Shown here: one piece after another, positions 22,979 through 34,149 of the stretch | Numbering within the stretch: the stretch's first letter is position 1 | Layout: every line of letters begins with the position of its first letter | Source of the DNA: Impatiens glandulifera | Taxonomy: Eukaryota > Streptophyta > Magnoliopsida > Ericales > Balsaminaceae | Length of the DNA: 64,000 bases | Assembly: GCF_907164915.1 (NCBI RefSeq) | Contig: NC_061866.1 | Location: forward strand, 53,695,814-53,759,813 | Direction of reading: 5' to 3' | The notes under the pieces: generated by a model | Told to the model about the DNA's origin: nothing | The model's database searches: none | The model's input: only the letters and a program-made list of their open reading frames with translations | Made by a program: the position numbers and the translations under genes

Positions 22979-24364
22979 TTATCGACGACGACAGTCAGTC
23001 TTTCGACGCTTCGACTCTCTCAGTGTTTCCGTCGCCGGCGCCGGCGTTGTTGTTATGCTTATAATTTCATCACCTCCTCCCACTCCCAGTAGCGTTGTTG
23101 TGTCGCCGGAGCTAGAGCTGGACCATTTCCGATCAAGAACGTTCACCGCCGTGATGGAGCTTCTACAGACCCTGTTGTCCATAATGCATTCATATTCCTC
23201 CATCACAATCTCTTCCACTAAATCGTGACACCTAACCAGTTCATCCTGCATTAATTAATTTAATTAAATTAATGCATTCTTTCTTAATATAATAAAAATA
23301 GTAATTAATTAATTAATTAATTAATCTTCTACCTGATCCACGTTTGAACAGTTCGAGATGGCCTTCTTAAAGCAAGCAAACTGCAATGGAAATAGCGTGT
23401 GACAGGCAGAGAGAAGAGAAGAGGCCGCCATTATGGATGGTTTATACTCTAACAAACTCACGTCTGCATTAATTAATTAATTAATTATATTTCATTAATT
23501 TAATTTCATGTGGAGCTTTTAAATAAATAATTGATCATAAGGTACCAGCTTGAAGTTTGAGTATGATATGATTTGCACGAGCTTTGAGTGCCTGTGTTAA
23601 TGGAGGATCCCTGAATTTGAAGAGAGAGACGAAGAAATTGATGAAAGAGAAAGGCGTAACAGAGCGCATTCTCCATTTCAGAACTCCCAGAATCAACAAC
23701 TCCATCCGATGTATCGATTTTCTCTCGAATATAATCTCTCCTCCTCCTCCTCCTCCTCCTCCTCCTTCGTCATCATTCTGTTATATAGTCCATATCCTTC
23801 TCAATCAATCATTAATCCATTATAACATCGATCTTACTTACTTACGAATTACGATAGAATAGAATGCAAACCTGCATATCAACGGAGGAGGAGGAAGAAG
23901 AAGAAGAGAGGTCTGATGATGATGTTCCTCCCATCATCTTCAATGCCAATGAAACACATGAAATAGCGAGAATCCGAGATAACCATGGTTTCCTTTCCTG
24001 GATATTCAACAAAAAGGTTCAATCTTTAATAGAAAAAGGAGAGAAAGATCGATCTGAGTAGTAGTAGTAGTACCGGAATGCCTTGAGCGGAGAGGAATCG
24101 GTCTAGATAAGTAATGGCGAGATAAGAAAGATAAGGAGGAGTGAATCGAAAAGAGAAATGGGTCATGATTAGAGAGACTGCTTCGTGACGAACAGAGTCG
24201 TGGACGTTGTTATCGGCCTCTGAGATTTGAAGATTCTGTAAATAGTCATGGGGTGGCATGTGATCTGATTCGATGTCGAAAAGAGAAGAGATTTGGTGGT
24301 GGTGGTGGTGGTTAATTAGATGCAGGCCAAGAGGATTTTCAAGATCGAAATCCTCCATCATCAT
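22979..24364 (-). CDS. CYCD6;1: D-type cyclin, CYCD6-like, five exons
   Basis: The exons are 24364-24074, 23997-23872, 23777-23546, 23463-23333 and 23245-22979 (GT-AG at each junction). Their sum is 1047 bp, encoding 348 residues. The cyclin N domain spans exons 1-3 (HEAVSLIMTHFSFRF, YLAITYLDRFLSAQGIP, KPWLSRILAISCVSLALK, ILGVLKWRMRSVTPFSFINFF). The C domain is in exon 4 (LLEYKPSIMAASSLLSA). The C-terminal TAVNVLDRKW ... ESKRRKTDCRRR matches what I recall of Arabidopsis CYCD6;1. No LxCxE retinoblastoma-binding motif is seen near the N terminus, also as in D6 cyclins. D6 cyclins partner CDKs in formative root divisions downstream of SHR/SCR. Exon 3 begins with a run of nine glycines (a GGA repeat), an unusual insert just before the helix with WRMRS. 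A (GA)n tract near 24440-24462 probably lies in the 5' UTR. Confidence 0.9.
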
Positions 24365-24464
24365 CGAAGAAATCAAAAATGGATGATGATAAGAAGAAGA
24401 AAGAAGAATGTGTGAGAGTTGGCTGATCTTATTACTTAAAGAGAGAGAGAGAGAGAGAGGCCTT

Positions 24465-27400
24465 CATTCCATTCCTGAAAGAGTAATTACTCCTCCGTAG
24501 GTAGGTGATAGAGTATTCGGACGGCTGTAGCTTCTAGGTGGAATTTCTATATCTTTGACCAAACTAACCTACATTTAGTTAGCTAGGTTTCAATTATTAA
24601 TTCTTTTCTTTCTAACATATTATTTGTTAAGATTATTTATCCACTATTAACTTATTAAAATTATTTATTTCACATTATTCTAATAAAGTGGTTGGGTACA
24701 CTATACCTCCATCCTATATACAATATTGTAAAAGATTGGTAAAAAAAATTATATTGTTGTCAATGTTATTTTGGTATATTCTCAATATTACTATTTTAGT
24801 ATTATATATTTTATATCTAATAATATTAAAGTTTAATTATATTTTGATTTAATTTAAATATATATATATATATATAAATAAACTAAATAAAATAAATCTA
24901 TTAAGATTAAAGAAAAATAAATAAATACTTTTAGAGTAATTTTATATGTTAAAATTTTTTTTATTAAGATTGGTTATATGTTGATGACAGTTTTGTTTTT
25001 GACTGAAAAGTTTCTATTAAAGGAATATAATTTTGAAACTAAAAATAAAACATAATTATTTATAAATATATATATAGATATATAGATATATAAATTTATA
25101 TTTTAATTTATAAATATTATTTTGATAATTCAATAAATATCAAATTTTAAAATATCATACTTTTGTTGTACCAATAATTTTGGTATTGGTATTGGTATCA
25201 TATATACCATATAATTTCATTTTTGTTAATATATAAAAAAATTTGATAAATTTATCATTAATCATAAATTTCTAAGGGGACAAGGATTCTAGGGTGATTG
25301 ATTCACGAAAGCTATTATCTACCAATTCTGCAATAAAAATAATTTTGGAAATGAATCAAGTTCCTTTGTTTCCCCTATCCAAAATTATTTTTACCAGCTT
25401 GTTGATATATTTTTCAAATATTGTTCTCTCAACAATAAACAAATAATGAGCATTATATAATTTTAGTGTGTGCCAGCTTTAAATCAAGAAGTTGGATCTA
25501 ATTGAATATGTTTATGTAATTAAATTAAAGTAGGGGCTTGAATCTTTGATGCTAGCTAATTCAGTAAGGGAGAGAGGTCCCCAATTAAATTCAGAGTTAC
25601 AAAAACAAAGTTCCAAACCAAACAAAACCGTATTCTAAAAGTCATGCCAAGACTTGCCAGATAGCTTTTTGTAATTGAGTGACCAATTTCCCCCCCCTCA
25701 AAACTAGGCTGGCTCTCTACATTTTATAATTAACTCAAAACTTTATCTTTTTTATTATGTCACCTTCTTAATTACTCCTAATTAATAACAACATTTATAT
25801 TCATATATATTATGCTTCTAGTTTGATTAATTCCCCTAAAAACAAATTAATTAATAATATATCCTCAATGTCAAAAGATTAATTACAACTGCGTGTTAAG
25901 CTATATTAAGCCAAATTAATATAAATGGAAAAGGCATTGCATGTGTTTAATAGGTCAATTTAGAAAAATGGCTGATGTTTATTTATATTAATTAATTTGT
26001 AGTGGTACTGGTCGTAGTTTTAAATTTATAGATTTCAACAATTATTTTAATAAAGATTAGGCTTGCTTGCTAGCTGTATATGATACATGCATATTATTAT
26101 TATTATTGTATTTATTTTTCAGAACAACTTTTTTGTCCGGTCTATCTTGTATATATTATCATGCATGCCACAGTACCTACAAATTAAGCTGTAGTAGCAA
26201 CGGGTCCATTTTTGGTCATATATCATCTCATCTCATCTCGTGATAATAAATATTTATCTATGATTATTATTTCGGTCACTTATTTCGTTACCAAAAATTA
26301 TGCCTTCCAATTAAGGTGAAGCCAAATCCAACAACTCCGTATAAACAATAAACAATTGCTTAGGAAATAAATACCCAGACCATTTGTCCAATACAATAAT
26401 AATGTTCTCTTATTATCTTCTTTATATTTTATTTTAAAATTCAATATTATGCATTCATCTTAATTAGGTGTATCAATAACTTAATATTATCTCACAAAAA
26501 TTTGATTTAGATTATTCAAACTATATCCAAACCAAATCAATTTTAAATAATAATAAATAAAAAAAGATCTGTATTGACTTATTGAGTGGAAAAAATATGT
26601 GATGATTGTTTGAAGCCCCCATACATTGTGACTCTCATCAACAACTACTCTTTTGACTTAACTCACTAATTCATGATCTAATACTTTGACCAATGCCTTT
26701 CTCAATATATACTTAATTTATTTAATTTAATTTAATTTGAAAGAAAAAAAAAGATGAAAAAGAAGCCCCACAGTATACAGAAAGAAAGAAAGAAAGAAAG
26801 AAGGTGAGTAATAAATAATAAATAATAAATAATTAATAGATTATGTTTTTCATTGAAAAGGTTTGTGTAGCTAGCCCCACATGCAAAAGAACACAAGACT
26901 CTAGCTAGATCTAATTAATTCTTAGCCATAACTTACAAGAGAAATAATAAAGACTGTGTTGGAAAAAGTCAGATTTTTTTAATGTTTTTTTAAAGATAAA
27001 AAATCATTTTAATTGATCTAATTAATCCAAAATACTATATAAAGAAAATAACAATTTATTCAAATACTACTTCAACAACATTAAAGATATGTTCACCAAA
27101 ACAAAAATAAAAAATAAACCGCAAAATAAACTGATAAATAGGGTTTTATATTAATCAAGATGAGAAATGAGATTCCTATGTAACTCAACTTTGTTTACTA
27201 CATACATTTAATATAAACCTAGATTTGGCTTATTGAACATTTTTAATAAAATAGAGAAAATTTTCTAGCAAAAGAAAATTAACAATTGACAAAGAGTTGT
27301 CAAGAGAATGAGACAAAAACAAGACTACAAAAATGATAAAAATATGTTAGAGACAAACAAAAACATCTTTATAAAAATATGTCACAAAACACATACATCA

Positions 27401-27633
27401 ATTTCACTAATATTATAAAGCTAATAGTTTAATAACAATAATTATTTCAATATATATTTTATTTTTTAAAATTTTATAGCTAAATATATGTACCTAGATG
27501 CACCTTTGTTCATGGCGCGCATCTTTCGTTTTCCTCTCTTTTCGTTTAATTATATTCCTTTTTTCTTCTTTAAGTAAAAAGTACTTAACTGATAATTAAA
27601 TTAATGGGGTTCAGCTCATCGATTAACTATAAC
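24465..27633. other. AT-rich intergenic block
   Basis: No ORF or RNA gene is recognisable. It contains short tracts such as (GAAA)n near 26783-26802, and AATA repeats near 26810-26835. Confidence 0.6.
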
Positions 27634-27778
27634 TTAGAATTTATATTAATTATCCACCCTCATAACTCACAAGACCATTACAAATACAAATTAAACTGTG
27701 CAAATTTAATAAATGTTATAATCATAAATAATAATAAATAATAATAAATTAAATATGCAAAATAAACAATTGATATAG

Positions 27779-27825
<47 letters not shown>

Positions 27826-28353
27826 TTATGACTATTTAATTAGTTTTTAAAAAAAGGAGAAAAAAAAGTTGTAGACCAATTAATGATATATGATCTTCAA
27901 GTCATCTGTAGAATGATGATAACAACGACCATAATGATTATGATCATCCAAATTAATTATTAAACCTAGCTATGTGATCTCTAATCATGGTTTATTTGAC
28001 CTTCGCATCTATTGTGAAATAATTAAAATGTCACTTTCATTTAAAAACCAATCAAAAACTCATTAAACCTAAAATAAAAAACTGTTAAGATGCAACTTGG
28101 AGCTTGTTTAATGAAGGGTTCATTATCTGAATGATCATTTGAAAAAAAAAAGTGAATAAATTTGAATGCATGTAGTCATATTTGTTTGACTATGTACAAT
28201 TGGTCTCAATTCCTTTATTGAGAATGGTTTCGATCTTTATCACCTTAAAAATATGAGTTATAAGTCTTCACTCTTTCTGTCATTATAGTAGAGTGTTTTC
28301 AACTATTTAATTTGATAATGAAATAGATCTAAAATGTAGGAAATAAATTATAA
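27634..28353. repeat. 720-bp direct repeat A, left copy (partner 30564-31283)
   Basis: From 'ttagaatttatattaattat' to 'gaaataaattataa' the sequence matches 30564-31283 in direct orientation, with an internal (TA)n tract of different length. It contains no ORF. Confidence 0.93.
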
Positions 28354-28740
28354 ATGATAGCAAAAAGTAAAACATTTTGGAAAATAATTTTTTTTAGATG
28401 TTTGAATCATCAAGTATTAGTTACATGTAATAAAGATAAGTAGATAAAACATGAACATATCTAATACATTTATTTTATTAATGATTATGAAATAGGTAAT
28501 TTTGAATGATTATTTGTCTTAATATACATTTATTTTTTATTATTATTTTGCATAATGTTTGATTAATGGGTTGAACTTTATATTTAAATTGTTAAAACTT
28601 TAATAAATCTATACATGTTTGTCCCACCACTAAAGTAAGAAAAAAAAAAAAAAAAACTTGTACTAAAATTTCACTTTTAAATCATACTATAGTCTATCTA
28701 GATTTTGTTAATTAGCTTTCCTTTTCTTAGAACTTTATTA

Positions 28741-30530
28741 GTATATGCACATTTTGTTTATGATCACATATCATCTTGTATAACTTGATGAATGTATGTG
28801 TAAATTTATAAAAACAAATTATCAAAATATACAGGATTAATCCTTAAGTAGTTTTTAATAATAGTTCATTCAAATTGGTTGGAGAGTAATTTTTTGTGTT
28901 AATATTTTAACATCATACATTTTTCACCATTATTAGTCTCTTGCATATAATTTATGTAAATTGTTATTGTATTTTGACATTTCTCTTACAATTTAGGTTG
29001 GTGATGATCAAATTCGTTTTTATACCTATTTTAAGGTACTTAACTATATATTATCTTGTAAGATTTTGGTTAAATAACTAACAATTAATTTCATTTGAGT
29101 AATTTTTTTTAAGTATTGTAATAACAACAGGCCTGTCAAACATAATATTTTAATACAAGATCCCGTGTTTTTAGTTGTAAAACAAAGGCTGATCTTCTTG
29201 ATTATGTATGTTTTTAATAATGATTATATAAAGGCGGGTGGGTATAAAACTTTGAATGAAACTCAACTCTAACTATTGAGTAATATTTCTTCTTCATTAC
29301 CCTGCAATGCAATGCAATGCAATGAATTTCCTGTTCCTGCTAATTCATGTGATCTTCACCAATGGTCTGAAAGAGATAGTTAGCATTATTAAAACAAACA
29401 GAGTGTTAGATCCTAATTGATTAGTGGCAATGGCCGCCTGCAGCCTCCTTCCCTTTAGGATCGTTGTGAATGATATTCTTAACTATTATTGTAGTTGCCT
29501 CTATCTGCTCTTCAAGGTTTCCTTCTGATTCATCTTCATCTTCTTCTTCTTCTTCCTCCTTAAATTCATCTATAATATCAACACTGAAGGCGCTCAGTTT
29601 TCCATGATCAGGTACATGTTCTTCTTCTTCTTCTTCCATCATGATCTTCTTCTTCTGTGTTCTCAACCATGGCCCATATGGGTTTACAAAGTCACCATTC
29701 GGTTGTTTGTGTGGGCAAAGATCATCACCATGTCCCAATCTTCCACAACAATAACAGAAATCAACAAGTTTCTCGTACTTGAATTGAATCCATCTGGGTT
29801 CCATACCTTCTCTTATCAAAGTAAATCCAGCTTTCAAGGGAGACTCCACCTTAACCATCACTTTCACTCTTACGTAGTTTCTACTTAAAATCTGTTCATC
29901 ATCGTCAACATCTATCACTCTTCCCACTTTCTCACCAATCTTTACCCCAGATTTTGCATTCAACATGCATAAAGGAAGAGACATAATTCTAACCCAAAAT
30001 TGTACTTCTGAAAAGTCTACCTCATCAGCAGCTAGCATATCGTCCCAATGCTTCAGATTTAGAATGCAACCATCAACAGTCCACGGAGCATTCTTTAATG
30101 CCCATTTCCTGTGGAATTCAAATTTGAGGTAGAATGCAAACAGATTGTCGTCATACTTGTAAGCTCTCACCTGTTTCAGAGGATACCAATCCATTTCCAT
30201 CATTTTTTTTATTGCAGAAAGTTTGACCCTCCCTTTGGTTATGATTCGTCCCAGGATAGGAGGCGGATGATCAGGGCTTTGCGTATCGCGATCCATAACA
30301 GACAGAGAGGAGATATGTGAGAATTGAATTGAATTGAATCTCGTGGGTTTGTGTTTGAGACCTGAGATATTAATTCTTACATGGGTTGGATGGAAATTGG
30401 AATCGCTCGCGGCGGCGAAGAGAAAGTCGCTGTACTAACTACTTACTGACTGAAAGGAGGGAGACTGACTTTCGTGTTTCCTCATAAATTCATAATAGGA
30501 AAACCCTAATTAATGGGCCTTTAGGAATTC
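28741..30530. repeat. Segmental duplicate B, copy 2 (partner 20331-21969)
   Basis: Second copy of the DUF4283 block. It is longer mainly because it retains 112 bp that copy 1 lost inside the gene. Confidence 0.95.
29421..30296 (-). CDS. DUF4283 / CCHC zinc-knuckle protein, copy 2, full frame
   Basis: The protein has 291 residues from the ATG at 30294-30296. It has the same layout as copy 1: a DUF4283 domain (about 12-166), a knuckle CYCCGRLGHGDDLC at about 183-196, then an acidic low-complexity tail (long E runs, EEDEDESEG) ending GKEAAGGHCH. The knuckle keeps the G-H pair that copy 1 has as D-H. Single-strand nucleic-acid binding is the expected biochemical property of the knuckle. There is no reverse transcriptase or endonuclease downstream. 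The coding frame is intact, so it could be a domesticated gene or a recent passive duplicate. Confidence 0.85.
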   Translation of the reverse strand: MDRDTQSPDHPPPILGRIITKGRVKLSAIKKMMEMDWYPLKQVRAYKYDDNLFAFYLKFEFHRKWALKNAPWTVDGCILNLKHWDDMLAADEVDFSEVQFWVRIMSLPLCMLNAKSGVKIGEKVGRVIDVDDDEQILSRNYVRVKVMVKVESPLKAGFTLIREGMEPRWIQFKYEKLVDFCYCCGRLGHGDDLCPHKQPNGDFVNPYGPWLRTQKKKIMMEEEEEEHVPDHGKLSAFSVDIIDEFKEEEEEEDEDESEGNLEEQIEATTIIVKNIIHNDPKGKEAAGGHCH

Positions 30531-30563
30531 AATGCAATCTCAATATTATTAGAAATTAATGGG

Positions 30564-31283
30564 TTAGAATTTGTATTAATTATCCCACACTCATAACTCA
30601 CAACACCATTGCAAATACAAATTAAACTTTACAAACTTAATAAATGTTATAAATCATAAATAATAATAATAAAAATGCAAAATAAACAATTGATATATAA
30701 TTATATATATATATATATTATAATTATGACTATTTAATTAGTTCTAAAAAAGGAGGGAAAAAAAGTTGTAGACCAATTAATGATGATCTTCAAGTCATCT
30801 GTATTAGAATGATGATAACAAACGACCATATAATTATGATTATGATCATCCAGATTAATTATTAAACCTATGTGATCTCTAATCATGGTTTATTTGACAT
30901 CTATTGTGAAATAATTAAAATGTCACTTTCATTTAAAAACCAATCAAAACTCATTAAACCTAAAATAAATAAATAAAAACTATTAAAGATGCAACTTGGA
31001 GCTTGTTTAATGAAGGGTTCATTATCTGAATGATCATTTGAAAAAAAAAAAATCTTATTTGATAAAAAAAAAAAAAAAGTACTGAATAAATTTGAATGCA
31101 TGTAGTCATATTTGTTTGACTATGTACAATTGGTCTCAATTCCTTTATTGAGAATGGTTTCGATCTTTATCACCTTAAAAATATGAGTTATAAGTCTTCA
31201 CTCTTTCTGTCATTATAGTAGAGTGTTTTCAACTATTTAATTTGATAATGAAATAGATCTAAAATGTATGAAATAAATTATAA
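30564..31283. repeat. 720-bp direct repeat A, right copy
   Basis: Direct repeat of 27634-28353. It carries an extra poly-A-rich insertion around 31037-31083 relative to the left copy. Together the two copies bracket the second DUF4283 block. Confidence 0.93.
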
Positions 31284-31799
31284 GTAGAACCCTAGATGGA
31301 AGAGCTACTAATAACATAGGATTCTAGCTAGTTTGGATCTTAGGTAATAAATAAGATTATGGGTTATATATGTATATATTAATTAACAAAATGCTAGTTG
31401 TTGAATATATGAATGAATGAATGGGGGTTATGTTTTCTATGAAAGACAATAAAGAAAGTGTTGTAGAAATAGGCAATTAAGGAAGAGGCCAAACAACTCT
31501 TAATAATTTATAATAATAATTAATAAGACTAATTAATTAGACTATATAGTTTGATATATAGCTTTGAATAACGAGTTCCCTTCATTTTCGGTTGCTTCCT
31601 ACTTGCTTAATCAATCTCTCTTAACACCAATATCATACATACACAAACCACATCTAGAAATTATAAACTATTTAAACAATTATCAATCTTATCTCACTAA
31701 TATAAAAATATTTCCAGCAAACAAATATAGAAAAGACTAATAATTTGTGTTTGAGAGCTGCTTAATTAAATTTACATAAGTATTAATAAAATCAATGAA

Positions 31800-33733
31800 T
31801 CACCAACCTTTGCCAATGAGCCACAACCAATCAAGGGTTACTCCTGCAAATATACCTCCAAGAAGACAAAACACTAGCAAATTACCCAAAGCATTCTGTT
31901 CTGGTCCCTGTAAAATAACAAAACAAAAACAGTATCCAATCCGTTAAAATTTCATGTTTAGCAAAGAGCAAGCAAACCAACCAACCAACCTTGTAGCCTT
32001 TTGGAGCGGCAGTGAGTACACAAACAGTTAGGTAACCGTTACTCAATCCCAAAAACGACGTGAGCATTATCATCCACCCCTGATCACCGTATTTGGCTGT
32101 GAAGTAGAATGCTGGAACAAGCAAGAAACGCCCAACAGTTGCTATCATAAGCCCTTTCCTCGATTCCATTCTCAACCATTTCACAAGAGGCACAAATCTC
32201 CCTATAAGATCCCACACGTTGTACATGGCTATCAAAACCAGAGCATACCTACATTACATAACAAACAAATCGTCAGCATTTCTTCTTTTCATTTCATTAT
32301 AATATTCTTACTAAATCATTCATTTTCCTAACCATTCTCCCAAACTGTGTGATCCAGTATCCTCCGACAAGAATCCAGGGAAAATTGACAAGGTGAGAAC
32401 ATAAATCAAAAACATATCTATTGCATAATCTATGTTCTTCAGAAACAATACTTTGTTGCTCAGTCGTTGTTCTAGTTCAGGATCCTCTTCTACCTGCAGA
32501 GTGCAGAATCATGAGTTTAACCAAACAAAAAATAGATTTTTGTTTTAGTAATCACTCAACAACATTCATCAAACCTACTTGTTTCTTCACTAAATCAACT
32601 ACTTTAACGCCACCAGCAGCAAGGTCGGATGAAACAGTTGTACATCCTTCAGATGCTGCTTTAGAACGATAATACTGTATAATTGGCAGCTTTGGGAACA
32701 CAAATGCGTAGAGAAGTACACACAATAGCTCAAAGCTAGTGCAAATCGCAAAGAATAAAACTGCAACAAATAATATAATTAAGTCAGCATGGCAAAAATA
32801 AACAAGAAAATGCATGCGAATTAGTACTTACTAGCTCCCTTGCGCAATCCATTTTGGGAATTTTCAAATGCTGCTTTCGTGATAAGCCTCAATCCAGATG
32901 TTATCGCACCCGATGCAGCCAGACCAGCAAGAAAGGACTACATATACATAGTTAAAGAAAATAATTTCCAATCATTACTCGTAATAATAAGTGGTGGCTG
33001 ATACACATTAAAAAAATACCAACTTGAAGTAGAAGAGGCTCCATGAACGAGAGATCTCCAATCATTCCACCCTGAGCATGAGCATCCGCAACACCGAATG
33101 CACCACTTATGATACAGATTCCAATATAAGTACCAATACCTCCTTTCCCCGACGTCGCTAGATCCAACTACAACAAAACAACATCAAGTTTTTTTTAAGA
33201 AAAAGCTTCTAATTCAATATTCAAAGTACTACAACACTTGAAGATCCAACTTACTACTAGAACCAAAAGGGTAGCTAAAAAGAAGAGCCAAAATCCAAAT
33301 AAGTTCCTTCTCCTTGTGTTAAGTTTTGCTTCATTATAAATTAATATCGCAATAGTTCCCAGTGCAAACGGCTGATACACAAGTGTAAGAACCCTTGAAG
33401 GATGGTACCTCTTCACAAACAAGATTTACCAAACAATATTAGGTTAATCTTTCAAAAGCATTCCACTAAGGGGGGATGATGAAGAATATAATATTTACCG
33501 GAAACAAGGCTAGATAGTAATCTCCAATAGTGAGCATGCTATTCCAAGAGAATAGACATCCAATTCCAAGAAGCCAACATACAAACATTGCTGCATATTT
33601 ACCCTGTGATTCAAAGCAAGCATCAATCCCCATCCCACCCCCTTTGATGCATAGATAGGAGAATTGTACAAAAATATTACGAAAAACAAACCTCTGATTT
33701 ACTTGAAGACGCATTTGCATCACTGAAAGACAT
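31800..33733 (-). CDS. ENT: Equilibrative nucleoside transporter (ENT), nine exons
   Basis: The exons are 33733-33692, 33603-33499, 33410-33255, 33167-33024, 32937-32832, 32760-32579, 32493-32333, 32248-31990 and 31907-31800, all with GT-AG junctions. They sum to 1263 bp, or 420 residues, the usual size for plant ENTs. Diagnostic segments in order are CWLLGIGCLFSWNSMLT (TM1), GTYIGICIISGAFGVADAHA (TM4 region), SFLAGLAASGAITSGLRLITK (TM5 region), a loop near residue 220-260, GRFVPLVKW and RFLLVPAFYFTAKYG, and GLSNGYLTVCVLTAAPKGYKGPEQN near the C terminus. About eleven membrane spans are expected. The protein moves nucleosides or nucleobases across the plasma membrane (or tonoplast for some members). 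It resembles the ENT3/ENT-2-to-8 group rather than ENT1. Further 5' UTR sequence, perhaps with an intron, probably lies between 33760 and 34130. Confidence 0.92.
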
Positions 33734-34149
33734 GGTTGATTCCTCTGTCAGAAAAAAACACACAAGTGAGGAACCGAATTAACTAGCACTGGTATCATAT
33801 CACTGCAATTATACCAAATACCATTGGAAGTTCTTATCTATATCAATGGTACATGAAAATCGTGCTCTAATCAAATAGTTAAAGCAAGTTTAAAGAATAT
33901 AAATTTGTAAACTGTTAAGAATACCCATCATGTTAATCAGAGGGAAAGCGACAAAACGACGGTGGAGATAACTTTATCAGAAAATAGATAATCTCAGAAT
34001 CAGCTTTCACCTGACCTGAGTCTGAGAGAAGGGTTGCAGATGCTGCCGGAGGGATTGAATCGAGATTCCGGATCATAGGCAGTATATTAAGAGATTCAGC
34101 GGAAAAGGGAATCAGTATACTTACGAATCTGAGAAATTAAAGGAGGGAT

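Noticed and set aside
23584..23862. Plus-strand ORF with a polyproline run
   Set aside because: Antisense to exon 3 of the cyclin D6 gene, where the GGA repeat reads as prolines.
30901..31101. 66-codon minus-strand ORF within repeat A
   Set aside because: Not open in the paired copy of the repeat; composed of poly-A-derived phenylalanine runs.
27634..31283. LTR retrotransposon with 720-bp LTRs
   Set aside because: The repeats lack TG...CA ends, and I see no primer-binding site, polypurine tract or pol frame; the internal DUF4283 block occurs elsewhere without them.
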